DNA of 64,000 nucleotides from contig CAWECP010000013.1 in assembly GCA_963807675.1 (NCBI GenBank), positions 124,001 through 188,000 on the forward strand. The letters run 5' to 3'. This document shows, in pieces, positions 47,292 through 54,249 of the stretch (the first letter of the stretch is position 1; each line of letters begins with the position of its first letter). The notes under the pieces are model-generated. The model was not told the DNA's origin. It saw only the letters and a program-made list of their open reading frames with translations, and did not search any database. The DNA is from Bog-473 sp963807675. GTDB taxonomy: Bacteria; Actinomycetota; Acidimicrobiia; Acidimicrobiales; RAAP-2. The position numbers and the translations under genes are program-made.

Positions 47292-47705
47292 CTACGCGGC
47301 CGACGAGGAGGAGAGCTCGAGCCCGTGCGACTCGAGCAGCGCCGCGAAGTCGCGCTGGTACACGACCAGGATCGGCACCTCGGGATACAGCTCACGCATG
47401 CGCCGGACCTTCCCGTTCTTGCGTGTCACCAGCCGCTGGTCCGCCGTCGTCAGCTCAATGAAGATGCCGCGCTCGGGCAGGTAGAAATCAGGGCGGAAGC
47501 CGGACACCGGCGTCCCGCCGCCGTCCCAGCGCAGCGGGAACTCAACCGGTTCGTACTCCCAACGCTCGCCGGCCAGGTCGAGGAGCGCGGCAAACAGTTG
47601 CTCGGAGGGGTGAGCGAAGCGGACCCTGCCCGCCGGGGCCGACGAAGGATGATGGGCGCGCCGCGCCTCGGCACGCGCCGATGCGCGGTCAGCGCCGCGG
47701 CTCAC
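47292..47705 (-). CDS. Hypothetical protein, possibly a restriction-endonuclease-like fold
   Basis: 137 residues. The core VSGFRPDFYLPERGIFIELTT has the spacing D-x(n)-E-hydrophobic seen in PD-(D/E)xK nucleases, preceded by FAHPSEQLFAALLDLAGERWEYEP, as in Vsr/DUF559-type proteins. After the Glu comes ELTTADQRLVTRKNGKVRRMRELYPEV, with possible catalytic Lys. The GTG start overlaps the stop of the MerR gene (GTGA), so it is co-expressed with that regulator, and it ends 22 nt from gcvT. Nuclease activity is inferred from pattern only. Confidence 0.6.
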   Translation of the reverse strand: MSRGADRASARAEARRAHHPSSAPAGRVRFAHPSEQLFAALLDLAGERWEYEPVEFPLRWDGGGTPVSGFRPDFYLPERGIFIELTTADQRLVTRKNGKVRRMRELYPEVPILVVYQRDFAALLESHGLELSSSSAA

Positions 47706-48220
47706 TCGCCAGATGCCTTGGCCACCGACACGCGGGCAGGACGGGACTTGGCGGCGGCAGCGGCGGTCGCCTTGGCCGCGGCGGCGGCGTCGAGGCGGAC
47801 GATGTCGGCGTCGAGCTCGTCGACGACACCGGCCATCGGCACAATGTTGAACACGCCCTGTCCACCGGCCAAGAGGTCGACGACCTCACCGTTCGAGCGG
47901 GCCAGCACCGAGCTGGTGCCGGTCAGCACCAGGTTGGCCGAGGCCACGTCCGCGCCGAGATCCTCGCGCAGGCACTCCACGGCCCGCCGCGCCGACTGCA
48001 GCGAGACGCCGGCGTCGAGCAGCTGCTTGATCACCTTGAGCTCCAGCACGTCCGCGTACGAGTAGACGCGGCGCGTGCCGCTCCCACTGGCCGAGGCCAC
48101 CGACGGCTGCAACAGGCCCGTACGGGCCCAATAGTCGAGTTGCCGGTAGGTGATCCCAACGAGACCGCACACCTGCGGTCCGCTGTACCCACCGACCTGG
48201 GCGTTGGACACCATGGACAT
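47702..48220 (-). CDS. MerR-family transcriptional regulator, FtsR-like
   Basis: 172 residues. The N-terminal winged helix includes GGYSGPQVCGLVGITYRQLDYWARTGLL, the MerR recognition region, followed by GTRRVYSYADVLELKVIKQLLDAGVSLQSARRAVE. The C-terminal part (GEVVDLLAGGQGVFNIVPM) matches the FtsR-like subgroup that controls ftsZ in Corynebacterium and mycobacteria. The ATG at 48220 follows GGAGGTGG closely; the Met two codons later is an alternative. It may be an activator of cell-division genes elsewhere. Confidence 0.82.
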   Translation of the reverse strand: MSMVSNAQVGGYSGPQVCGLVGITYRQLDYWARTGLLQPSVASASGSGTRRVYSYADVLELKVIKQLLDAGVSLQSARRAVECLREDLGADVASANLVLTGTSSVLARSNGEVVDLLAGGQGVFNIVPMAGVVDELDADIVRLDAAAAAKATAAAAAKSRPARVSVAKASGE

Positions 48221-48284
48221 TCCACCTCCACTGACGACCACTCCGGAGCCCAATGGTACTTGACCCCGGACGACACCGCTGTAG

Positions 48285-49481
48285 TTACGGAGGCGTGATT
48301 GATGAATTTTCGGTGACGCTAGGCCCGCCGTGCTCGTGGTGCCCGTGCCCGTGCTCGTGGCCGTGCCCATGCTCGTGCCCATGGCCGTGATGCTCCCCGT
48401 CGATGGGCCAGGCCACCACCGAGCCGAGCACGCTCAGCCCGACGCGGGCGCCCGTGGTCAGGGGCGTGCCCCCGGTCACCCGCACCACCAGGTCCGGCAG
48501 CGGGACCGCCTCGGGCCGCACCCGGACGACGGCGTCGTGGCCGTAGTACTCGTAGCTCTCGACCGTGGCCACGACCGGCGCCGCCCCCACCTCGCCGATC
48601 ACCAGCTGCTCCGGCCGGATCATGACGTGGGCCAGGCTCCCGTTCCCTGGGGCGCCGTCCCGCGTCCCGGGCCAGCCTTCGACCGGCAGCGCGCCCAGGG
48701 GGGTGTCCGCCGCCACGGTCGCCCCCGGGCCGCTCCCGGCGGCCCCCACGGTGGCGTGCAGGACGTTGGACTCGCCGAGGAACCGGGCCAGCGCCGGGTC
48801 CAAGGGTCGCTGGTAGATGCCGGCGGGCGAGTCGAGCTGGGCGATCACGCCGTGGCGCAGCACGGCCACGTGGTCGGCCATGGAAAGGGCCTCGTCCTGG
48901 TCGTGCGTCACGAGAATGGAGGTGGCGCCCGTGCGCCGCAACACGTCGTGGACCTCGCTGCGCACGCTGGCCCGCAGGCCGGCGTCGAGCGAGGAGAACG
49001 GCTCGTCCAGCAGCACGATCTCCGGGTCGGTGGCCAGCGCCCGGGCCAGGGCCACCCGTTGCTGCTGGCCACCCGAGAGCTGGTGGGGGTAGCGCCGGCC
49101 GAGGCCGGTCAACCCGACCATCTCGAGCAGCTCCTTGACCCGCTCGCGCCGTTGCGGCCCGCGGCGCAGCCCGAAAGCGATGTTGCGCCCGACCGACAGG
49201 TGCGGGAATAGCGCGCCCTCCTGGGGCACGTAGCCGATGCGGCGGCGCTCGCTCGGCACGAAGACGCGGCGCCCGTCGTCGACCACCTCGAGGCCCATCT
49301 GCACCTGACCGCCGTCGAGGTGCTCGAAGCCGGCGATGATGCGCAGCAGTGTCGTCTTGCCGCTGCCCGACGAGCCCAAAATGGCCGTGAAGCTGCCCGC
49401 CGGGATGGTGAGGTCGACGCCATCGAGCACCGTGAGCTCGCCGAACGACTTGCGGGCGCCGCGGACGGCGAGCTCCTTCAT
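48285..49481 (-). CDS. fbpC: Iron(III) ABC transporter ATP-binding protein with histidine-rich tail
   Basis: 398 residues. Walker A GSSGSGKTTLLRII, Q-loop YVPQEGALFPHLS, LSGGQQQRVALARAL, Walker B IVLLDEPFSSLD and ILVTHDQDEALSMADH are intact. The ~150-aa C-terminal regulatory (TOBE) domain resembles FbpC, and ends with about 25 residues of alternating His-Gly-Glu (EHHGHGHEHGHGHEHGHG then HHEHGG), a probable metal-binding tail. The ATG overlaps the permease gene (ATGA). The MerR gene starts 64 nt beyond its stop. The operon is headed by an iron box. Confidence 0.9.
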   Translation of the reverse strand: MKELAVRGARKSFGELTVLDGVDLTIPAGSFTAILGSSGSGKTTLLRIIAGFEHLDGGQVQMGLEVVDDGRRVFVPSERRRIGYVPQEGALFPHLSVGRNIAFGLRRGPQRRERVKELLEMVGLTGLGRRYPHQLSGGQQQRVALARALATDPEIVLLDEPFSSLDAGLRASVRSEVHDVLRRTGATSILVTHDQDEALSMADHVAVLRHGVIAQLDSPAGIYQRPLDPALARFLGESNVLHATVGAAGSGPGATVAADTPLGALPVEGWPGTRDGAPGNGSLAHVMIRPEQLVIGEVGAAPVVATVESYEYYGHDAVVRVRPEAVPLPDLVVRVTGGTPLTTGARVGLSVLGSVVAWPIDGEHHGHGHEHGHGHEHGHGHHEHGGPSVTENSSITPP

Positions 49482-51250
49482 CGCCCAATTGTGACCGGTG
49501 GGAGCACGTCGGTCGGCGCTCCCGGTGGCACGGGCGCCCCGGCCGCCGCCGTGCGGGCCGGCAGGCGGGCGAACCAGCGGCCGAGCACGTAGCTGGGCAC
49601 CGCCGCGATGAGCACCATCAGGCCGGCGTAGGGCGCCGCCGCGCCGTAGCTGAGGTTGGTCTGCTGGGCCCAGAACCCGGTGGCCAGGGTCTGCACCCCG
49701 GTCGGGATCAGGATGAGGGTGGCCACCAGTTCGGTGGCCGTCTCGAGGAAGACGAGGCAGAACGCCGCGGCCAGCCCGGGTCCGATCAGCGGCAATGTCA
49801 CCCGGAAGAAGACCGAGCGGCGGCTGACGCCGAGCGAGTTGCCCACCTCCTCCAGGCCGACGGGGGCGCGGGCGACGGCGGCGCGCACCGAGACCACCGC
49901 CATGGGGAAGAACATGATGGCGTAGACGACGATGAGCAGAGGGGTGGTCTGGTACCAGCGCCCGTCGAGGAAGTGCTCGGTCACGTAGGTCGCCGTCAGC
50001 GCGATCACGATGCCCGGCACGGCCAGGATCAGCATGGAGGTGCGTTCGAACAGCAGAATGCGGCGGCCCGGGTAGCGCACCGACAGCAGCCCGATGGGCA
50101 GCGCGGCGACGGTAGCCACCAGGCCGGCGCCGGCGGCGTAGCCGAAGGTGGTGAAGGTGGCGCCCCAAATGGACGCGTTGGGCACGGTCGAGGTGCCGCC
50201 CTGGACCATCAGCCAGATGATGGCGCCCACCGGGACACCCAGCGCCAGCACGACCATGGCGGCCACGCCGGCGAGCACGGGGAGGGTGCCGCGGCCGAGG
50301 GGCCGGGGCCGCAGCACGCGCGGGGCGCCCGATCCCATGCGGGCGGCGCGGCCCTTGCCCCGTGCCGCCCCCTCCCCCAGGAGCAGGATCGCGCCGAGCA
50401 TGACCAAAATGAGCGAGAAGGCGCACCCGGCCGCAGTGTTGAAGCCCACGGTGAACTCCGTGTACGCCTCCGTCGTCAGCGTGCGGAAGCCCAGGATCTC
50501 GAAGGCGCCGAACTCGGCCAGGCAGACCAGGGCGACCAGGACGGCGCCGCCGAGAATGGCCAGCCGGGCCTGGCCCACGGTGACCCTCCAGAACGTCGAC
50601 AGGCGCCCCAGGCCCAGGCCACGCGCCACCTCCTCCTGGGCCGGGTCGGCGTGGCGCAGGTTGGCGGCCACCGGTAGGAACACCAGCGGGTAGATGGCGA
50701 GGGTCATCACGAGCACGGCGCCCCAGAAGCCGCCGAAGGCCGGGAAGATGGCCCGCCAGCCGAAGCTCACCACGAAGTCGGGGATGCCGAGCGGGACGAC
50801 CACCAGGATGGCCCACAGCTGCCGCCCCGGCAGGTTGGTGCGCTCCACGAACCAGGCCAGCACGGTACCGAGCAGGGCGCACAGCGCGGTGACGACGACG
50901 GTGAGGCTGACCGTGTTCCACAGCAGCTGCGCGGTCAGGTTGCGGAACAGCAACGGCTGCAGTGTCGACCAGCCCGTTTGGCAGGCCTGGACGACCAGGA
51001 AGACCAGCGGCGTCACCACGGCCAGCGCCACCAGGACGGCCACGGCGAAGAGGAGCGGCGGGCCGGTGCGGTGGTGCCCCGGCAGGTGGTGGTGGGAGAG
51101 GTGATGGCGCAGCCGGTCGCGGCCACGGTGCCAATGCCCGCGGTGGTCGTGCGGGTGCCGTCCGTCGTGCCGCCCGTGGGTGTGGCGCTCCCGATGCGGG
51201 TCGGCGGGTCCCTGGCCGGGCCCCCGGGGTGGAGCGGCGGCGGTGCTCAC
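49478..51250 (-). CDS. fbpB: Iron(III) ABC transporter permease with histidine-rich N-terminus
   Basis: 590 residues, a fused double permease with about 12 membrane segments; both halves contain the EAA-type loop (e.g. EEVARGLGLGRLSTFWRVTV and EEVGNSLGVSRRSVFFRVTLP). The first ~60 residues are cytoplasmic and contain 18 or so histidines (HTHGRHDGRHPHDHRGHWHRG, then HHLSHHHLPGHH), an unusual metal-binding extension. It transports ferric iron delivered by the binding protein. The start may be the ATG at 51250; its stop overlaps fbpC (ATGA). Confidence 0.9.
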   Translation of the reverse strand: MSTAAAPPRGPGQGPADPHRERHTHGRHDGRHPHDHRGHWHRGRDRLRHHLSHHHLPGHHRTGPPLLFAVAVLVALAVVTPLVFLVVQACQTGWSTLQPLLFRNLTAQLLWNTVSLTVVVTALCALLGTVLAWFVERTNLPGRQLWAILVVVPLGIPDFVVSFGWRAIFPAFGGFWGAVLVMTLAIYPLVFLPVAANLRHADPAQEEVARGLGLGRLSTFWRVTVGQARLAILGGAVLVALVCLAEFGAFEILGFRTLTTEAYTEFTVGFNTAAGCAFSLILVMLGAILLLGEGAARGKGRAARMGSGAPRVLRPRPLGRGTLPVLAGVAAMVVLALGVPVGAIIWLMVQGGTSTVPNASIWGATFTTFGYAAGAGLVATVAALPIGLLSVRYPGRRILLFERTSMLILAVPGIVIALTATYVTEHFLDGRWYQTTPLLIVVYAIMFFPMAVVSVRAAVARAPVGLEEVGNSLGVSRRSVFFRVTLPLIGPGLAAAFCLVFLETATELVATLILIPTGVQTLATGFWAQQTNLSYGAAAPYAGLMVLIAAVPSYVLGRWFARLPARTAAAGAPVPPGAPTDVLPPVTIGR

Positions 51251-51268
51251 GTCACCGCGCCCCGGGCC

Positions 51269-52315
51269 TCACAACAGCTGCGCCTCTTGCAGCAGCTTGA
51301 TCGCCTCGGCGCCCGTCCCCAGCTGCGGAATGGTGATGGAGTTGGGCTGCAGCTGGTTGAACGGGGTCTCCGGCTGTGCCGTCGCCACACCGGAGGCGAT
51401 CGGGTACTCGAAGCTCTGGCTGTGGGCGATGATCTCCTGGCCCTGGGCCGAGTTGAAGAAGGCGACCAGCTTCTGCGCCTCGGCCACGTGCTGGGACGAC
51501 TTCAGGATGGCCGCCCCCGAGACGTCGAGCACGTAGCCGACGTCGTGCGGCGCGAAGTAGGCGATGGCCGAGTGCATGTTGGCCGCGCCCACCTCGGCCC
51601 GCTCGCGGTACCAGTAGTACTGGTTGACGATGCCGAGGGCGACCTGGCCCCGGTTGACCTCGTCGGCGATGGTCTCGTTGTCGGGGTAGTCGTGGCTGCC
51701 GGCATTGGCCTTGAAGGCGTCCAGCCACTTGAGGGCGGCGGCGGTGCCATAGGTGCGCGCCACCGACGTCACGATGGGCTGGAAGTCCGTCTCGCCGCCG
51801 GCGATGGCGATCTTGCCCTTCCACTGCGGCTCGGCCAGCTGCATGGCCGAGGTCGGCAGCTGGCTCGGCTTGAGCAGCGACGTGTTGTAGACCATGACGC
51901 TCACCCGGGCCGAGATGCCGACCCAGAGCCCCTGGGGAGAGTTGTACTTCGCGGGCGTGTGGGCCAGCGTCGAGGCGTTGATGGGCACCAACAGGTGCTT
52001 GGAGGCCAGGTACTGCAGCGGCGGCGAGTTCTCGGTGAAGAACACGTCGGCCGGCGAGTGGGTGCCCTCGGTCACCAGCTGGTCCGCCAGCACGTCCTCG
52101 TCGTCGAAGCGGACGTTGACCTGAATGCCCGTCTTCGCCTCGAAGGCGTTGACCAGGGCCTGCGTCGTCTGCACGTGCTGGCCGCTGTAGAGCGTCAAGG
52201 GAGCGCCGGCCGCACCGGCCGAAGCCGCCGCCGCGCTCCCGGCGATCAGCAGCCCGGACGCCAGCGAGACGGCCAGCAGGGCACCGCGGACCCGTCGGGG
52301 GATGGAACGGATCAT
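51269..52315 (-). CDS. fbpA: Iron(III)-binding periplasmic/lipid-anchored protein (FbpA/FutA-like)
   Basis: 348 residues with a signal peptide (ALLAVSLASGLLIAGSAAAASA). Domain motifs of FbpA: LTLYSGQHVQTTQALVNAFEAKTGI, DVFFTENSPPLQYL, and the tyrosine-rich metal site QVALGIVNQYYWYRERAEVG. It captures ferric iron and passes it to the permease. The ATG overlaps the stop of the lipoprotein gene (ATGA). Confidence 0.9.
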   Translation of the reverse strand: MIRSIPRRVRGALLAVSLASGLLIAGSAAAASAGAAGAPLTLYSGQHVQTTQALVNAFEAKTGIQVNVRFDDEDVLADQLVTEGTHSPADVFFTENSPPLQYLASKHLLVPINASTLAHTPAKYNSPQGLWVGISARVSVMVYNTSLLKPSQLPTSAMQLAEPQWKGKIAIAGGETDFQPIVTSVARTYGTAAALKWLDAFKANAGSHDYPDNETIADEVNRGQVALGIVNQYYWYRERAEVGAANMHSAIAYFAPHDVGYVLDVSGAAILKSSQHVAEAQKLVAFFNSAQGQEIIAHSQSFEYPIASGVATAQPETPFNQLQPNSITIPQLGTGAEAIKLLQEAQLL

Positions 52316-52722
52316 GGGGCGACTCCCGGGCAGGCCTTGTTGATGGCCGTGTAGTCCTTCTGGATGGTGGCGGCGGCCGACTTGTCGGCGCCGTTGGAGT
52401 TGTAGAACGCCTGGTCGGCCGCGATGAGCTGGTGCACCGTGGCCATGACGGAGGTGTCGGAGCCGTGCACCTGCTGCTGGAGCGGCAGAATCTGGCTGAG
52501 CGCGTAGCCGACCGGGTCGGCGCCCGGGTCGGGCCCGTCGGACAGGACGGCGTTGAGCTCGTTGCAGAGCGCGACGGGCGCCTTGGCCACGGCCGCTCCC
52601 CCGCCGGGGGCCGAGGTCGAGCTGGCAGTGCTCGAACCCCCCGAGCTGCAGGCGGCCAGGGCCAGCGGCACCGCCGCCAGGGCCAGGATCAGCGCCAAGA
52701 CCGGCCGATTGGTGGTCTGCAA
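52312..52722 (-). CDS. Small lipoprotein of the iron operon, unknown function
   Basis: 136 residues. It has a lipoprotein signal (RPVLALILALAAVPLALAAC with the lipobox Cys at ~24), a Ser/Gly linker and a helical C-terminal ~90 residues (NELNAVLSDGP, ILPLQQQVHGSD, ATVHQLIAADQAFYN) with an extra Cys near the end. Start is TTG with GGAGG 7 nt upstream. It is the first gene of the iron operon, immediately behind the IdeR-like box, so it is probably an iron-regulated surface factor that assists the binding protein. Confidence 0.72.
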   Translation of the reverse strand: MQTTNRPVLALILALAAVPLALAACSSGGSSTASSTSAPGGGAAVAKAPVALCNELNAVLSDGPDPGADPVGYALSQILPLQQQVHGSDTSVMATVHQLIAADQAFYNSNGADKSAAATIQKDYTAINKACPGVAP

Positions 52723-52759
52723 CCGGTGTCCTCCCTCCCGTTATTAGGCCAGACGAATA

Positions 52760-52778
52760 TTAGGTTGCCCTAACATTA
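52760..52778 (-). promoter_or_regulatory. IdeR/DtxR-like iron box
   Basis: TTAGGTTGCCCTAACATTA lies 38 nt upstream of the first gene of the iron operon. It matches the IdeR/DtxR consensus TTAGGTTAGSCTAACCTAA at about 15 of 19 positions. Iron-loaded IdeR would repress the operon when iron is sufficient. Confidence 0.7.
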
Positions 52779-52880
52779 ACGGGAGGTCGGGAGCGGCACA
52801 AGATCGCCCTGCTCCGGGCCGGTCCCCCGGGGCGGGGACGGCGGAGGTGCCCCTCAGGAATCGGCGAGTAGGGCAAATAG

Positions 52881-52901
52881 GTGAGATGGCGTACCCAAAA
52901 C
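52881..52901 (+). repeat. Left inverted repeat flanking tnpB
   Basis: GTGAGATGGCGTACCCAAAAC. Its reverse complement matches 54193-54214 with one substitution and one small insertion/substitution. Together the two copies bracket the tnpB remnant and may mark the ends of that element or of a lost element. Confidence 0.5.
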
Positions 52902-52947
52902 TTGGCGGCTAACGAGCCCCGTCACACCCCTTGGGCACCATGAATGC

Positions 52948-54085
52948 ATGGCCGAGGAGTACGTGACCAGGGCGGTCGTCTTCAACCTCGACCTCTCCCG
53001 CTCCCAGGAGAGACTGGCCTACTCCTACGCCGGGGCCCGGCGCTTCGCCTACAACTGGGCCATCGACGTCGTGCGCGAGAACCTCGAGACGAGATCGGCA
53101 GAGCGGGCAGCGGATGTAGCCGAAGGTGACCTCACGCCTGCTCTGTCGTGGTCGGCCTACAGCCTGAGCAAGGCGTTCAACGCGGTGAAGGATGAGGTGG
53201 CGCCCTGGTGGCGCGAAGTCTCCATGCACGCCTTGCGCTCGGGGATCGCCGACGCGGCCGCAGCACTGGCCAACTTCAGTGATTCGAAGAAGGGGACCCG
53301 ATCGGGCCGGCGTGTCGGCTTCCCCAACTTCAAGTCCCGCAACCGGTCCGTCCCCGCGGTGAGCTTCGTCGAGGTCAACCACCAGCTCTCGTGGCTCCAC
53401 CCCGACCGCCACCACATCCGGCTCATGCTGCCCCGGGCGCCGTCTGAGGCGGGCACCAAGAGGCGAGCGGCCAACCTCGCCTGGATCCACACCACCGAGT
53501 CCACCCGCCGGCTCTACAACTTGGTCGAGCAGGGCCGGGCCCGGATCCAAAAGGTCACCATCTCTCAGCGCGGCGGCCGCTGGCGGGTGGCCTTCTCCGT
53601 GCGCTACCTGCTGGGTTTGCCGGCCCGCAGACCCGTGGGTCGTTCAGTGCGCCCAGGCGGCACGGTGGGGCTCGACGCTGGGCTCGCGCACCTGGCCACG
53701 CTCGACCGAGTTGTCGCCGGCCTCACCGACGAGGCCGGTCACATCGCCAACCCGAGGGTCTTCGAGAACCAACGGAAGCGCCTGGCCAAGCTGGACCGGG
53801 CGTGGTCCCGTACCCAGAAGGGGTCGAAGAACCTGTTCGTGCTGTGGAGCAGCGAGAGCCAAGCTCCCCCTCAGCACGCGGGTCTTCGAATGTGAGAGCT
53901 GCGGAGCAACCCTCGACCGGGACGTCAACGCAGCACGCAACATCGCTCGGGAGGGAGCAAGGCTCCTTTCCGAGCAGAGCAGTGGCGAGCATTCCGTCGC
54001 GGGGCTACGACCCGAGACGCAAAACGCTGACCCGAGATCGCGTCAGACCAGCGGGGCTCCCGCCCCGATGGCGGCGGTCGCCTGA
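52948..54085 (+). pseudogene. tnpB: IS200/IS605-type TnpB with internal deletion and frame change
   Basis: TnpB is an RNA-guided nuclease encoded by IS200/IS605-family elements. The N-terminal part is intact up to RuvC-I (TVGLDAGLAHLATL) and WSRTQKGSKN. The next intact section, in another frame, is TCSCCGAARAKLPLSTRVFECESCGATLDRDVNAARN (zinc finger with CxxC twice, then RuvC-III Asp). Family members have ~95-110 residues between these, including the RuvC-II Glu, and all of that is missing at about 53832-53837. The remnant therefore lacks an essential catalytic acid and cannot be active as drawn. No tnpA is present, so it was a solo tnpB element. A guide RNA would lie at its 3' end (~54000-54190). 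Confidence 0.8.
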
Positions 54086-54192
54086 GGGCAGAACCAAGCA
54101 GCATTGCCGCACTCCAACGGCCGCGCGTGGGACTTGGACGGGGCGCTGGCAACGGTGCCCGGTTGGTAGATGGTGAGAGGTTTTAGCCCTCG

Positions 54193-54214
54193 GTTTTGAG
54201 GTACGTCATCTCAC
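54193..54214 (-). repeat. Right inverted repeat flanking tnpB
   Basis: GTTTTGAGGTACGTCATCTCAC; the reverse complement corresponds to the left copy at 52881-52901. It ends 12 bp before the IS1634-like element. Confidence 0.5.
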
Positions 54215-54226
54215 ACGTTTGCCGTA

Positions 54227-54249
54227 CCTAGCGGCACCTTCCTGGCTAT
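54227..54249 (+). repeat. Left terminal inverted repeat of the IS1634-like element
   Basis: Begins CCTAGCGGCACC and ends TGGCTAT. The reverse complement is found perfectly over 23 bp at 56123-56145. The first bases (CTAG) may be the palindromic target duplication, making the IR proper about 17-19 bp. Confidence 0.85.

Noticed and set aside
52948..54085. A functional TnpB RNA-guided nuclease
   Set aside because: The RuvC-II region is missing and the frame changes at the junction, so the protein cannot be active unless the sequence is wrong.
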